A stretch of 64,000 bases of DNA from Coenobita brevimanus (taxonomy: Eukaryota; Arthropoda; Malacostraca; Decapoda; Coenobitidae), in assembly GCA_032717465.1 (NCBI GenBank), contig CM064713.1:4592001-4656000 (forward strand), in the 5' to 3' direction. The translations under genes and the position numbers were made by a program. The stretch's first letter is position 1. Each line of letters begins with the position of its first letter. Positions 34,081-44,934 of this stretch are shown in pieces. A model generated the notes under the pieces. It ran no database searches. It saw nothing but the letters and a program-made list of their open reading frames with translations, and was not told the origin of the DNA.

Positions 34081-34508
34081 ATCCTGTCACTGTTTGCTGG
34101 TGGGACTTTGGGAGCAGTTCGCGTTATTGAAGTCTGAAAACGTCTTTGGTGTGGCTCTGTATGTTGCTGGTATGAGAGGCGGATGACATGCATGTATATT
34201 GATGTGGATGATGCATAAGTCTGATTAGCATTTATATTTACTTAAGATGGAGTCACATACACACACACACACACACGATTCTTGGCTACGAGATATTCCC
34301 TAATCTCTCCCTCTCTCTCTCTCTCTCAAAACAAACTGAGCCGTCCCCACAACACACAAGAGGAGAGTGCAATATACGAACCACCCTGGATTAAGAACAT
34401 CCTTGGTGTGACGGGGTTAAAGAGAACTCAACTACGTTCACTTTAAGACTGCCTTGCCATCTCAATTTTGGCCTTAAATAAAACGGAGGGGAAAATGCGA
34501 GAATAAGC

Positions 34509-34512
<4 letters not shown>
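34081..34512. other. Unique sequence with short (AC)n and (CT)n
   Basis: (AC)n at 34256-34276 and (CT)n at 34309-34327; the rest is unrecognised. A GACGGGGTTAA at about 34410 looks like a TTAA transposon end but has no partner. Confidence 0.5.

Positions 34513-34602
<90 letters not shown>
34513..34602 (+). repeat. (GT)n microsatellite
   Basis: About 45 perfect units. Confidence 0.98.
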
Positions 34603-34603
<1 letters not shown>

Positions 34604-35075
34604 CTTTCCTCTGTGTATGTACCCTTACCCTGCATTACGTTTCTCATGTGCACCTATTTGTGTGCATAGTTCCCCGAGTCTGAGCTTCCCCCTATGTGCA
34701 CCTTGATGTGTGTACTCTTCCTCTGTGTGCACCCTTCCTCTGTGTGCACCCTTCCTCTATGTGCACCCTTCCTCTATGTGCACCCTTCCTCTATGTGCAC
34801 CCTTCCTCTATGTGCAGCTATCTGGGTGTGTGAGTTTATGTGTGTACCCTCCCCATGTGTATACCACTCCTGTGTGTACCTGTCTTGTGTATACCTTTCC
34901 CTCTATGCACCTTTCTTTATGTGTGCTTATCCGCATGTACGTTTCCTGTGTATACCAACTGTGTGTGCATCTTTCTCTATGTACAAGTGTCCTATCTGTG
35001 TGCACCCTTTCTCTACGTGTACCCATGTGTGTGTACCAATGCCATGTGCACCTTTTCTGTGTACACATGTAGTCT
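34603..35075 (+). repeat. 17-bp CTTCCTCTATGTGCACC minisatellite
   Basis: Near-perfect 17-bp units between about 34720 and 34815, decaying on both sides into variants with TGTGTGTACC and TATACC. The 182-codon Cys/Val/Leu/Pro frame over it is caused by the repeat. Confidence 0.9.
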
Positions 35076-35109
35076 ATCTCACCTTTTGTCTGGCACTGAT
35101 CAATCACCT

Positions 35110-36320
35110 CGCTGCTGAAGTAGAGGGGGGAGGGGGAGGGAGGGGGAGGGGAGAGGAGGGGGAAGGAGGGGAAGGGCTGGAGGGAGAGAGGGTAGGGGGA
35201 TGGGGGGGTGGAAATGAGCAAGGGATGAGGGCGAAAATATGAGAGGAAAGGAAAGAAAGAATATAAGCAAGGATGAGAAAGAGATGAAAATGAAAGAGAG
35301 AGGGAAACGGGGAGGGATGAGTGGAAATGGGGAAGGTGGAGTTGAGGGGAAGAGGGGGAATGGGAAGGGAAGAGAGGGGATGGAAGGAGGTCTGGAAATG
35401 AGGAATAGGTTGGGGTGAGAATGGGGGAGGAAAGGAGACGGGGATAGAAACTGGAAATGGGAAAGTGATGGGTGAATGGAAGAAAATAGAGGAAAATCAG
35501 AGAGGGAGAGGGGATGAGAAGGGAAGGGGAGGTGGAAATGAGAGAAGAACTAAGGCTACGAATGTGAGATTGAAGAGGTGAGAATGAGGAAGGAATGGGA
35601 GGAGGGGTGAGAATGGAGGAAGGAAAGACAGCAGTGGAAGAAACTGGAGATAATGGAAAAGGGTGAGAATAGGAGGGGCTGGGAGACTGGGAGAAGGAAG
35701 GAATGGGGTGGAGGAGGAGGAGGAGATAAAAAGAAGTGGGGAGGGGATAGAGACTGGGAAGGACGGGGGTGAAAGAGTGGGGAGGGACAAAAGGATGAGC
35801 AGAAAGCGGAAGGTGGGGGTGAAGAGAGTGAGGAGGATAAAAACATGAGAAAAGGAGGAGGAGAGGCGAAAGAGTTGGGCGGGGGAGACAACAGATGGGA
35901 GAGGGGAGGAGAGGGTGCAAAAGGGAATAGAGAGGGGGTAAAAATAGGGGAGGGAAGGGGGAGGAGGGGGTGAAATGGGGAGTATGGAGGGAGGGTAAGA
36001 ATGGAGGGAGGGGTGCCAGTAAAGTTGACAGAAGGCTGGACGATAAAGGAAGACTCGAAAGTAGAAAAAGTCATTATTGAGAACCGTTGAGTCTGGTGCC
36101 GTGGGGAGGAGAGGGGAGAGGGAGGAAGAGGGGAGGCAGAGGGAGGGGAGGAGGAGGAGGGGGAGGGAGAGGAGGAGGAGGAGGAGGAGGGGGAGGGAGA
36201 GGAAGAGGGAGAGGGGGAGGGGGAGGAAGGAAGCTGTGAACAGAGAAGAAGGCAAAGGATGAGGGATGAGGGACAGAGAACAGTAGGAGATGAGAGAAAA
36301 TAGGGGATTAGGCGGGAAGG
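35110..36320 (+). repeat. Polypurine tract
   Basis: G/A-rich + strand (GGGGAGGGGGAGG, GAATGGGAGG), including (GGA)n at 36140-36200. Frames of up to 460 codons on the minus strand are compositional. Confidence 0.92.
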
Positions 36321-36380
36321 GGTGATGATGATGATGATGATGATGATTATGATGATGAAGGTGATGATGATGAGAATGAC

Positions 36381-36461
<81 letters not shown>

Positions 36462-36545
36462 AAAAAGACACATAAAGACAGACAGGAAACACAGGAGAGA
36501 AAGAGAAAGATGCACACACAGCAGAGAAAAGAGGCGGCCAACATG

Positions 36546-36604
<59 letters not shown>

Positions 36605-36672
36605 ACAGTGAGAAACCAAGAGAAAAATAAACACCCGAGAAAAAGAAATTCAAAAAGAAATGGACAGACTAA

Positions 36673-36731
<59 letters not shown>
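36321..36731 (+). repeat. (GAT)n, (GA)n and (CA)n cluster
   Basis: (GAT)n at 36322-36370, (GA)n at 36384-36418 joined to (CA)n at 36418-36456, (AC)n at 36545-36600 and (GA)n at 36676-36730. Confidence 0.95.
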
Positions 36732-36733
<2 letters not shown>

Positions 36734-37127
36734 GAAACGGGAAGAAAACAAAAACAAGAGGAAAAGAAAAAGAGACAGAGAGAAAACAGAAAAGAGAGAG
36801 AGAAGGCAAGAAAGACCCAGGGGGGCACAGAAAAGGGCCAAGAGAGAGAGAAAATGCCCCCTTCCCCTCCAGCCCCCACCCCTTCTCTTCCCGCACGATA
36901 ATTACCTCTTCATGGGGTCATCCCGGCCTTAACCACCCCATTAGTCCTTCCTATTAACTTCACCTGCCCATTAGCCCATTCACTGGCTCCGGGGACTCCA
37001 TTGTATTCCTTTGTGGGCGGGAGTTTAAAGTTTGGATTCTTTACACAGTTGAGATCCTCGTCTTTGTTTGGGCAGTCGTATGCTGAGTTGTATACAGTCA
37101 CAAGACGTACATACTGACTCCTGCCTG

Positions 37128-37164
<37 letters not shown>

Positions 37165-37215
37165 CACACTAACACAGATATACAAATACTAATATGTACT
37201 GTACCATCGGAATAA

Positions 37216-37265
<50 letters not shown>

Positions 37266-37353
37266 TCATTTCCACCACCTCCCTTCATTACAGTCCCGTG
37301 GCAACTTTCCTTTAACTCTCAACCTTGGAGTGGTGGGATATTGCCCTCATTAA
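36732..37353. other. Purine patch, unique sequence and (AC)n
   Basis: Purine-rich to about 36855, then unique sequence, with (AC)n at 37131-37162 and 37217-37263. A minus-strand 91-codon frame (36910-37185) has no motif I recognise. Confidence 0.6.
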
Positions 37354-37445
37354 CCCCTTCACTGCTGGGGTGCTCTCCTTATCTATACACAATCGTCTGT
37401 CAGTAATAAGAACAATATACAAATAGCATCCTCGGTCTGCTGGGG
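37354..37445. mobile_element. Possible short piggyBac-type MITE
   Basis: A 92-bp segment sits between TTAA (37350-37353) and TTAA (37446-37449). Its ends read CCCC on both strands (CCCCTTCACTGC left, CCCCAGCAGACC inverted right). TTAA duplications with C-run ends are typical of piggyBac-type elements, but only four terminal bases match, so this is weaker than the other TTAA elements. Confidence 0.35.
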
Positions 37446-37559
37446 TTAATCAGCCTTATTCTTTACTTTATCCTTCGTTTCTCAATCTCGTTTATAATTT
37501 TTTTTTTCACTCAATCAAAGGAATGCAAAAATAAAACAAAGAGAAGACGCTAGCATGAA

Positions 37560-37830
37560 GCCTGCACATGGTGGCACTGTGCACCCCGGATGGAGCTGCT
37601 GCGGTGTTCACACCGGTGCCAAATCTCATATTTCCTTGCACCTCGCCGTGGGATGGACCCTTGTCCAACCCTAGTGAGGCGCTGTCTAACAGAAAAGGGT
37701 GCTGGGTTCCTACACGGTGTATGAACTGTACAGCACCTGAAAGATGGCCATACAGAAGCAGCTGTATACCTGCGGTCGACAGGCCTGCTCGGCCAAACTG
37801 TAAAGCGACAAAAACAACAACAACAACAAG
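37560..37830 (-). repeat. Dispersed SINE-like repeat, copy 2 (longer)
   Basis: Segment 37680-37800 matches 13367-13495 (GCGCTGTCTA, GGTTCCTACACGGTG, ACAGAAGCAGCTG, CTGCTCGG). This copy extends further left with GCACCTCGCCGTGGGATGG. Read on the minus strand it begins TGGCCGAGCAGG, like a tRNA A box, but the B box is not clear. A 3' A-rich tail is not visible. Confidence 0.55.
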
Positions 37831-38167
37831 GAACTGCAACAGACTTCCGAGGGTTTTTGTTACAGAGGGTTATAGCTGTGGTATTTATGTGCCCAATATA
37901 AAGATAACAATGCAAGAAGTCTTTCCCCCCTCACAACTCCCTACCACCGAAGCTGCCAAGAAGTGGTGACAAGGACCACCAGGGAAAAAAAAAAAAAAAA
38001 AAGATGGATACGCCACTGTTTTTCCTAATTACATCATAGATATATATAACAAATAAAAAGAACACTTGGCTCTTTAAACTGGCAAGCTGTTTTGCGAACC
38101 AAATACATTTTACTTTAAAGGAAATTCCGCATCTATTTTTCAAGGAGTAACTGGGAAGTCAAGTTCA
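37831..38167. other. Unique sequence
   Basis: Includes a poly-A run near 37985-38001. No gene recognised. Confidence 0.45.
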
Positions 38168-38171
38168 TTAA

Positions 38172-38783
38172 CCGTCCTCAGGTAGACCTACAGTTCTGCT
38201 TAGAACTTAGTTACACCTGGGCCTGTCAGACCCAGCTTTAAAAAAATGCTGTAGTGTTACACATACTTTATATAATGAATTCCTGAATATCCTGCAATGT
38301 ATTAGGTCTTATCAGTTACAAAACTAGGCTAATAAGTTTTAATTAACTGATCTCCGCATATTAAGAAAATTATGAAAAAAAAATGACAAACTAAAAGTTC
38401 TTTTTTCTCAGTCCCCATACACGAAAAAAAAAAAAAAAACTATGAGCCCAGCACTTGTGTCACAACTTGAGGGATGGAGGACCTTCATTATGGGGATAGT
38501 GGAACCCACACAACATAAAATCAACTTGCAAACTCATAGTGAAAATTTCTCCTCCCTCCTCAGGCACACCTGGGTCTCACAGACCCGATATGCAATTCTG
38601 AGTGATATATTGCAAAAACACAGAAAGACACGAAAGTAACCCCCCCTACACCCTGCATGGGCACAAAAAGTTAGGATGTTATTGAGAAGGACAGGGATGC
38701 CAGGCATCTATAAGTTACTGAACTATACCATCGAAAAAACTGCCCGGGTATGTCAGACCCAGGGCTGCAGTACCTAAGGAGGG
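38172..38783. mobile_element. Non-autonomous piggyBac-type element (612 bp)
   Basis: Flanked by TTAA at 38168-38171 and 38784-38787. Terminal inverted repeats are CCGTCCTCAGGTA (left) and CCCTCCTTAGGTA (inverted right), 11 of 13 identical. A GGGYCTG.CAGACCC-type imperfect palindrome occurs three times inside (about 38215, 38568 and 38743), like subterminal repeats. No transposase frame remains; the longest frame is 65 codons. The element must rely on a transposase from elsewhere, if it ever moved recently. Confidence 0.72.
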
Positions 38784-38787
38784 TTAA

Positions 38788-39542
38788 AAAAAAAAAAAAA
38801 AAAAAAACGTTCAAAATAACCACAAAAAACGATGCATATACTTTTTAAAATAGAACACGTAATAGACTTTTTACCTTGAGAAGTCAGCTCTCTTTGTTCT
38901 AGGCAGTAAGTATTTTTTGTTCAGAAATGTACAGCATCATTCATGAGACAGCCAAGGCACGAAGAAGCAAATGCATTCCATGGACACTTACCTGCAAAAA
39001 TAAATAAATATATAAATAAATAATTAATAAATAAATAGAGCAGAAAAATTTAGTTACGCGTCATCTAATTACCTTTCTAGAAAAATATTTACTACCAGAT
39101 AAACCCAGAGAAAATTAATGTGTAGATAATTAATGTTTATTTAATATTCGCGAATGGTTTAAACAGAATAATTACACCCACATACAAAAGTCGTGCTTAG
39201 TATAAAAATACAACCAATTCAGCCCAAGGAGAGAATAGATATATATACAAGTAAATTCCCTCCCCGCTATATACACACACAATGAGTTCTATCACACTCA
39301 GAGGGTTCAAGATGGGCAGGAACGGTTTACCTTCACAATAAACACAATTCCAGTATTTGAGCATAATTTTCTGCAATTTCTTTCAAAATAAGAGTAGGAT
39401 CTTTTTTATTTTTTCGTGTAATTATATTGAATGGGGACGTAAGGGACAGCTGGCTATTTTTCCCTCTGTTATTTTCGCCTTATGTTAATGTCATCAGTGT
39501 GATTATACGGAATCTTCTGAAATTTGTGGGACTTAGTCTTGC

Positions 39543-39543
<1 letters not shown>
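38788..39543. other. Unique AT-rich sequence
   Basis: AT-rich, with short (AAAT)n near 38999-39037. No gene or element end recognised. Confidence 0.5.
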
Positions 39544-39592
<49 letters not shown>

Positions 39593-39595
39593 AGA
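39544..39595 (+). repeat. (GA)n plus G-run
   Basis: (GA)n of about 20 units followed by a run of G. Confidence 0.95.
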
Positions 39596-39609
39596 TATGG
39601 TGGAGAGGC

Positions 39610-40140
39610 ATCAATCCTAATCCCCCCTCTCTCTCCCTCCCTCCAATACATCCCTTTCACCATCCCTCCCCCTTCCCCTCTCTCCTTATCACCCCCCTTC
39701 TCCCTCCCCCTCCCTCATTCCTTTCCCTCCTTCCCCCCTCCTCCCTCTCGACCTCTCCTTCTCTCCCTCCCGCTTCCTTTATCACTCCAATGCCTCGCTT
39801 TCACCCTCCTCCCCTCTCTCTCCCTCCCCTCCCTCCTTCCCATCTTTCTCTAACCTCCTCCTCTCCATGCTTCTCTGCCTCCTTCCCTTCACCCTCCATC
39901 CTTCCCTCCTCTCTATAATCTTTCCCTACCACCCCCTTCGTCACTCCCTCCTTCTAATCCCTTCCCCATCACCCTTCTTTCTCTCTCACCCTACCATCCC
40001 CTTCCCCCTTTCTCCCCTGTGTTCCCCATTTCACTGTCCCTCCTCTCCTTCTCTCTCTCTCTCGCTCTCTCTCTACCTACCTACCTACCTACCTATCTAT
40101 CTATCTATCTATCTCCCTGCCATTATTTCTCCCTTGCCTT
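39610..40140 (+). repeat. Polypyrimidine CTCCC tract with (CTAC)n and (CTAT)n
   Basis: C/T-rich tract ending in (CTAC)n and (CTAT)n tetranucleotides at about 40074-40114. Confidence 0.92.
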
Positions 40141-40197
40141 ATCTCCCATGCTTCTGACACTGACTGATGAATGATAAAACTTGTGGTGAAAGGGAGG

Positions 40198-40199
<2 letters not shown>

Positions 40200-40236
<37 letters not shown>

Positions 40237-40305
40237 TAATCATGCAATTATAACATCACTCTAGGTATTACTACTACTTACTGCTGCTACTACTACTACT
40301 ACAAA
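40200..40305 (+). repeat. (GA)n and (TAC)n microsatellites
   Basis: (GA)n at 40203-40232 and (TAC)n at 40267-40303. The second lies just beyond the 3' side of a LINE copy and could be its tail. Confidence 0.9.
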
Positions 40306-40371
40306 GGGTGTATCACATAAGCTATAAAATTTCTTATTACTATCTATCTATCCATCTATCTGTGGCCCGAC

Positions 40372-40985
40372 GCCCTAATCCCACAAAGGGTGGCCGCAGA
40401 CAAAACGCCTCCAAGTCACTCTGTCACCCACCATTTGACTACCCTCCCCCCAACTCACCCCCCCTCCCTCATATACCTCTCAACTCCATCCCTCCACCTC
40501 ATCCTCGGTCTACCCCTCCCTCTCCCTCCCTCCACCTCACCTACATACACCCTCTTAGTCAGTCTTTCATTCTCCATTCTCTCCACATGTCCAAACCACC
40601 TCAGTGCATTTCTCCTAATCTTCTCAACCACATCCACATCCACCCCACAGCGTTCCTTCACTTCTTCATTCGTCAACCTGTCCCTCCACGTCACTCCACA
40701 TGCTCCTCTCAAGTAACTCATTTCCACTGCTCTCACTCTTGACTTGTTCCCCTCTTGCAAGGTCCATGCCTCGCTTCCATACGTCAGGGTAGGGATCACA
40801 ATGCCATCATGCAGTGACTTCTTAACTTCCATACTCACCTCCCTGTTTCTCATCACTGCTTTCAGTGTACCAACAACCTTTCTTCCCTGCTGTACCCTTT
40901 CACGTACTTCATCCCCCAAAGTTCCATCCTTACTCATCACACTACCCAAGTACTTGAATGCACTTACATTCTCCATATCTTATTA
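40372..40985 (-). mobile_element. RTE-like LINE, 3' fragment (copy A)
   Basis: Truncated copy holding the C-terminal part of the polyprotein and its 3' end. The same family is present at 44050-44680 and 51738-54080, and nucleotide similarity between the copies is evident (TTCCATCCTTACTCATCACA at both 40923 and 51738). The 3' end lies next to trinucleotide repeats, as is common for RTE-type elements. The class assignment is by motif recall and could also be another endonuclease-bearing LINE clade. Confidence 0.85.
40455..40976 (-). pseudogene. LINE polyprotein C-terminal region (173 codons, open)
   Basis: An uninterrupted frame, unusually well preserved for this window. It begins in the post-palm region with FKYLGSVMSKDG, continues through IPTLTYGSEAWTL, LRGACGVTWRDRLTNEE and LRWFGHVERM, and ends with a basic GRGRGRPRMRW segment. 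In LINE polyproteins these blocks follow the reverse transcriptase palm and thumb. The catalytic FADD motif and everything upstream are missing, so the protein cannot work by itself; the ATG at its start is internal to the parent frame. It is a 5'-truncated insertion, not a host gene. Confidence 0.85.
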
Positions 40986-40989
40986 CTAC

Positions 40990-41353
40990 TTCTAATAAAG
41001 AGGTAAGTACGCTTTTAACAGTAATAATTTTATGTAAGATGGTGTAAGTGGACAGATTATGTAAGGAAAGAGATAATGATTGGCAGAAGGATGTCGATAT
41101 AGAGGTGTAGATAAAGATAAGAAGGTAACTAGATAAATACAGATAGGTAGAGAAACAGACAGGTGGGTACTGCACATAATGACTGAATGATACAAAGATA
41201 GACTGAAAATGATGGACAGGTAGATTGATGGACATATATAGATAAACAGACAGATAGATGGATGGATGGACAGAAAAACAGATACAAGCTGGTACAAATG
41301 GATACACATGATGGCACACGGAATACAGACATATGAATATACATCAAGATATT

Positions 41354-41387
<34 letters not shown>

Positions 41388-41454
41388 TGAACCATCCCCC
41401 TTCCTTAACAGCCCTTCCGCTTCTAATGGGTAGTTAGACGCTTGTTAATAGGAC
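40990..41454. other. Unique sequence with GATA-like repeats and (CT)n
   Basis: Degenerate GATA/GACAGGTA words from 41090 to 41290 and (CT)n at 41355-41385. No gene supported. Confidence 0.6.
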
Positions 41455-42075
41455 AGATGGAGGAGGGGAGGGAAAGGACTAAGGGGAGGGAGAAAGGAGA
41501 GGGTAATAAGGGGAGGGAGGGAGAAAGGAGAGGGTAATAAGGGGAGGGAGAAAGGAGGAGGAGAGGCCAGGGGAAAGGAGGAGGGGATTGGGATATGGAG
41601 GGGGAGGGAAAAAGGATGAAAGGGATGGAGAGGGAAGTAGGAAAGGGACAGGAAAGGGAGGGAGGGGGAGAAAAGGAGAGGGGGAAAGTGAAGGGAATGA
41701 AAGAAAGAGTGAGGGAGAACAGGCAAGGGGACAGGGGGTGAGGAAAGAAGGGAAGGGGAGAAGAAGGGGAAGAGGAGAGAAATGAAAGGTGAAAGGAGGG
41801 GAAGGGGGAAGAGATGGGGAGGGTGAGCGTGAGGGGGAGGGAGAGGGAGATTGGGAGGGGGTAGGAGGAGAGGAGAGAGAAGATAAAGGGTGCGGGGGAA
41901 GGGAAGGAAGAGGAAGAAGATAAGGGGAAAGGGAGGGGAGGGGAAAGGAGGGGAGGGGAGGGGAGGGGAGGGGAGGGAGGGGAAAGGAGGAGGGGAGGGG
42001 AAAGGAGGGGAGGGAGGGGAGGGGAAAGGAGGGAGGGGAGGGAGGGAGGGGAGGGGAGGGGAGGGGAGGGGGTAA
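41455..42075 (+). repeat. Polypurine tract with (GGGGA)n
   Basis: G/A-rich, with quasi-repeats GGAGGGAGAAAGGAGAGGG near 41483-41555 and GGGGAGGGGA pentamers at 41930-42070. Confidence 0.93.
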
Positions 42076-42154
42076 GCAAACACTTGGGAAACGGCCACAG
42101 TGTTGACTTTGTTTGTTTGTGTGTTTGTTTGCTGGTATAATTGCAAGGATCTGT

Positions 42155-42201
<47 letters not shown>

Positions 42202-42965
42202 AGGGGGAGGAAAGATGAGGAGGTAACAGAATAAATAAGGAATGGAGAGGGGACGGAAGGAGAGGAGAGGAAGGAGAAAAGAGGAGAGGAAAAGAGAGAT
42301 GAGAGAGGAGAGGAGAGGAAAGATGAAATGAGATAAGGGGAGAGGAGAGGAGAGGAGAGAAGAGAAGAAGAAAGGAGAGGAGAGGAGAAGGAGGGAGAGG
42401 AGAGGATGAGACAGAAGAAGAAAAGGAGAGAAGAGAGGAGGAAAGGAAAAGACGCGAGGAGAGGAGAGGAGACAGGAAACTGGAAGAAATAGAGAGGACA
42501 GAGGAGGTGAGAGATAAGAAGACATAAGAGAAGAGGGAAGAGGAATGGATGAATGCAGGAGAGGAAGAAGAGGTATAGGAGGGGAAGAAGAGGTATAGGA
42601 AGAGAAGATGAGATGAGATGAGGAGGGGGAGAGGAGGAAGAGGGAAGGAGAAAAGAAGAGGAAAGGGAATGGGAAGAAGGAGAGGAGGGAACGTGGAAGG
42701 AAAGATGATTAGAAGAGAGGGGAGGAGAGAGGAAGAGGTAGAGAAGAGGAGGAAGAGAGAAGAGGAGGAAGAGAGAAGAGGAGGAAGAGGAGAAGAGGAG
42801 GAAGAGAACAGGAGATGGGAAGAGAGAAGACGAGAGGCAGAGGATACTTAAGCGGAGGAAAGAAACAATAGGAAAAGAGAAAAGGGGAGCTAAGGAGAGA
42901 GAAGAGTGAATGAGGAATGGCTGAAAAAACGAGAGGAAAGGAAACGGAGAGAGAAAAGGGAAGGA
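42076..42965 (+). repeat. (GA)n and second polypurine tract
   Basis: A short unique piece (42076-42160), (GA)n at 42160-42193, then GAGAGGAGAGG-type purine sequence to 42965. Confidence 0.92.
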
Positions 42966-42969
42966 AATG

Positions 42970-43195
42970 GGGGAGATTACTACTACTACTACTACTGTAC
43001 CATCATCATCATCACCACCACCACCATCACCACTACTACTACTATAATTCCACCACCACACCACCACTACTACTAACATCATCACTACTCCTACTCCTAC
43101 CATCACTCCTCCCCCTATTACCACTACTACTAATACTACTACTACCATTCCTACTCCCACTTCTACTATCCACCTCCTCCCTATCCATTACCTAC
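42970..43195 (+). repeat. Compound (CTA)n, (CAT)n, (CAC)n repeat
   Basis: Alternating blocks of CTA, CAT and CAC trinucleotides. Confidence 0.92.
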
Positions 43196-43444
43196 GACCT
43201 CCACACCTTAACTCACTATGCTTTTACCCCAGGTCGTGGTAAGAGGGTCGTTAGATTAGGTATTGTGGGGGGGGTCCTAGTGGGGGGGGGTCGTAACTCC
43301 CACATATAATGGACCGGGTACAGGCGGGGCAAAAAGTTAGGATACTGTTTTATACCCACGACATTACACAGGCACGCACGGCAGGAATATGTGCACATGA
43401 ACGGATATATAAGTACACACAGGTCATAAATAGATATATAGGAC

Positions 43445-43445
<1 letters not shown>
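43196..43445. other. Unique sequence with G-runs
   Basis: Contains two G-runs of seven to eight bases (43266-43290). No gene recognised. Confidence 0.5.
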
Positions 43446-43490
<45 letters not shown>

Positions 43491-43725
43491 TACCCCCACA
43501 TACCACACAAACCCTCCACAAGCGCACATCAGATCTCCCCACCACACCCTTCCCACAAACAAACCCCCCACCCACCCCCACACTCTTCCCACAAACAAAC
43601 CCCCCACCCACCCCCACACTCTTCCCACAAACAAACCCCCCACCCACCCCACACCCCACCCACCCACACCCTCACACCAAATGGAAGGGTGTGGGTGGGT
43701 GGGTGGGGTGTGGGGTGTGGTGACT
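43446..43725 (+). repeat. (CA)n and three 36-bp C-rich units
   Basis: (CA)n at 43446-43488, then units starting CTTCCCACAAACAAACCCCC at 43549, 43585 and 43621 (36-bp period), then GGGTGGGTGGGTGGG at about 43690. The 36-bp period is in frame, which creates a repetitive Gly/Val/Cys frame on the minus strand. Confidence 0.93.
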
Positions 43726-43922
43726 GTATTCCCCTCCAGTCGCAGCGTCACGGAACTGAAGGGGTACACCTAACTTTTGCTTCCTCCTGTCCTTGTCGCG
43801 TATCAAGTTCCGGGGTTTCGTCCTACCCTGAGTGCCGCCGCGGTTTTTAAGGGTTTTATTGGGTTAATTGGGCCGAGGGTTTGACGCCAGTGCGGTTTTG
43901 ACTTAGAGGTGTATTTGCGGCA
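43726..43922. other. Unique, CpG-containing sequence
   Basis: Balanced composition; nothing recognised. Confidence 0.4.
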
Positions 43923-43992
43923 GGAGGTGGTCGAGTGGTAAGCGTAGTAGATGGCTGAGTAAAAGATGTGGAGTTCAATCCTACTTTAGACT
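43923..43992 (+). mobile_element. tRNA-like SINE head (Ser/Leu-type A box)
   Basis: GGTGGTCGAGTGGTAAGCG resembles the 5' half of a class II tRNA with its A box, and about 45 bp later GGAGTTCAATCCT matches a B box. The acceptor stem does not close, so it is not a tRNA gene. A short trailing segment leads into (GGT)n and (GAT)n. Only one copy is seen, so the body is not defined. Confidence 0.4.
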
Positions 43993-44009
43993 TGGTTTAC
44001 TGACGGATG

Positions 44010-44050
44010 ATAGTGATGTGGTGGTGGTGGTGATGATGATGATGATGGAT
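44010..44050 (+). repeat. (GGT)n (GAT)n microsatellite
   Basis: GGTGGTGGT followed by GATGATGAT. It abuts the 3' end of LINE copy B and is probably its simple-repeat tail. Confidence 0.9.
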
Positions 44051-44680
44051 TGCCAGACGCCTTATTTCAGAAAGGGGTGGCCGCAAACAAATCACCTCCA
44101 CGTCGCCATGTCCGCTACCATTTGGCTACCCTCCCTCCAACCTCCCCCTCATCATATCTCTCTCCACTTCATCTCTCCATCTTATCCTTGGTTTACTCTT
44201 CCCCCTCTCCACCTCCTCATTCACATACGCTTCTCGTCAGTCTCTCATCCTCTCCACATTTTTTTTTTTTTTATGTGTTCGACTCTGGGCATAGGCTTCA
44301 CAGCCTGCTATCAAGGCCCAACAGTCCTCCTACATACCATACACCTCTTCATGTCACCACTTCGGCGCTAACACCCACCGTCCATATTGAATACATGCTA
44401 GGGCTGTCTCATACAGGACTGGTGTGTTGGTATTAGCGGGGGTATTTTTACATGTCGGTGGGTCTTCTGGTAGATCAGTAAAGCTTGATTTAATGAAATT
44501 CAAATCTTTAAACTGTTCCCTGCCCCAGCGGGGATTTGAACCTGGGTCCGTTAGAACGGCAGGCCACGTCTCTACCGATTGAGCCACGCCATCTCAAGGT
44601 ATTTCTCTTAACACTTTCAATTACACCCACATTAACACCACAACGCTGCTTTATTTCCTCATTTGTCATTCCAATATTAA
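44050..44680 (-). mobile_element. RTE-like LINE, 3' fragment (copy B), split by a SINE
   Basis: 44050-44262 aligns with 40372-40600 (GGGTGGCCGCA, CTCTCCACAT), and 44595-44680 continues the same alignment (ACACCCACATTAACACCACA against the ACATCCACATCCACCCCACA region near 40635). The SINE at 44263-44594 interrupts it. The reading frame is broken and only the 3' end is present. Confidence 0.8.
44263..44594 (-). mobile_element. tRNA-derived SINE, copy 2, inserted in a LINE
   Basis: Read on the minus strand: A box CTCAATCGGTAGAG (about 44570-44583), B box GGTTCAAATCC (44532-44542), the same 250-bp body as 14414-14728, the CACAT end and a poly-A tail (poly-T at 44259-44272 on the + strand). Target-site duplications are not clear because about seven bases of the LINE appear lost at the junction. 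It is younger than the LINE copy it interrupts. Confidence 0.9.
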
Positions 44681-44689
44681 AATTCCAGA

Positions 44690-44934
44690 ACCGGGGTTTA
44701 CGTGAAGATAGGAGTAGTGGATGCGACGAAATATGATTTTATACTAGAAAATTCTGAATAACAATTTATCTATTTCTATCTATCTACCTACCGTTCTTAT
44801 CTATGTATCTGATCATAAGAAAATTTACACTCGAAGTCGAAATGAATATGAGAATTAACACTCTATCTACCCTATTTATCTATCTGATCGTCATATCGTT
44901 TACATCGTCGTACCGTTTACGACTGAAGAGTTGA
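44690..44934. other. Unique sequence with TATC-like words
   Basis: TCTATCTACC and TTATCTATC words; no gene. Confidence 0.5.

Noticed and set aside
34405..34420. GACGGGGTTAA as a piggyBac-type end
   Set aside because: No TTAACC partner within a reasonable distance.
34694..35242. 182-codon Cys/Val/Leu/Pro frame that looks like a secreted cysteine-rich protein
   Set aside because: Produced by the 17-bp CTTCCTCTATGTGCACC minisatellite, with similar cysteine-rich frames in the other phases.
35497..36879. 460-codon minus-strand open frame
   Set aside because: Crosses (GA)n, (CA)n and polypurine DNA; its Ser-Leu, Val-Cys and Pro-Ser runs follow the repeats exactly.
43216..43769. Gly/Val/Cys repeat proteins on the minus strand
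   Set aside because: The 36-bp C-rich unit is divisible by three, so its translation repeats; two frames give equally long products.
43923..43992. Functional tRNA-Ser or tRNA-Leu gene
   Set aside because: No closing acceptor stem, no convincing anticodon or variable arm.
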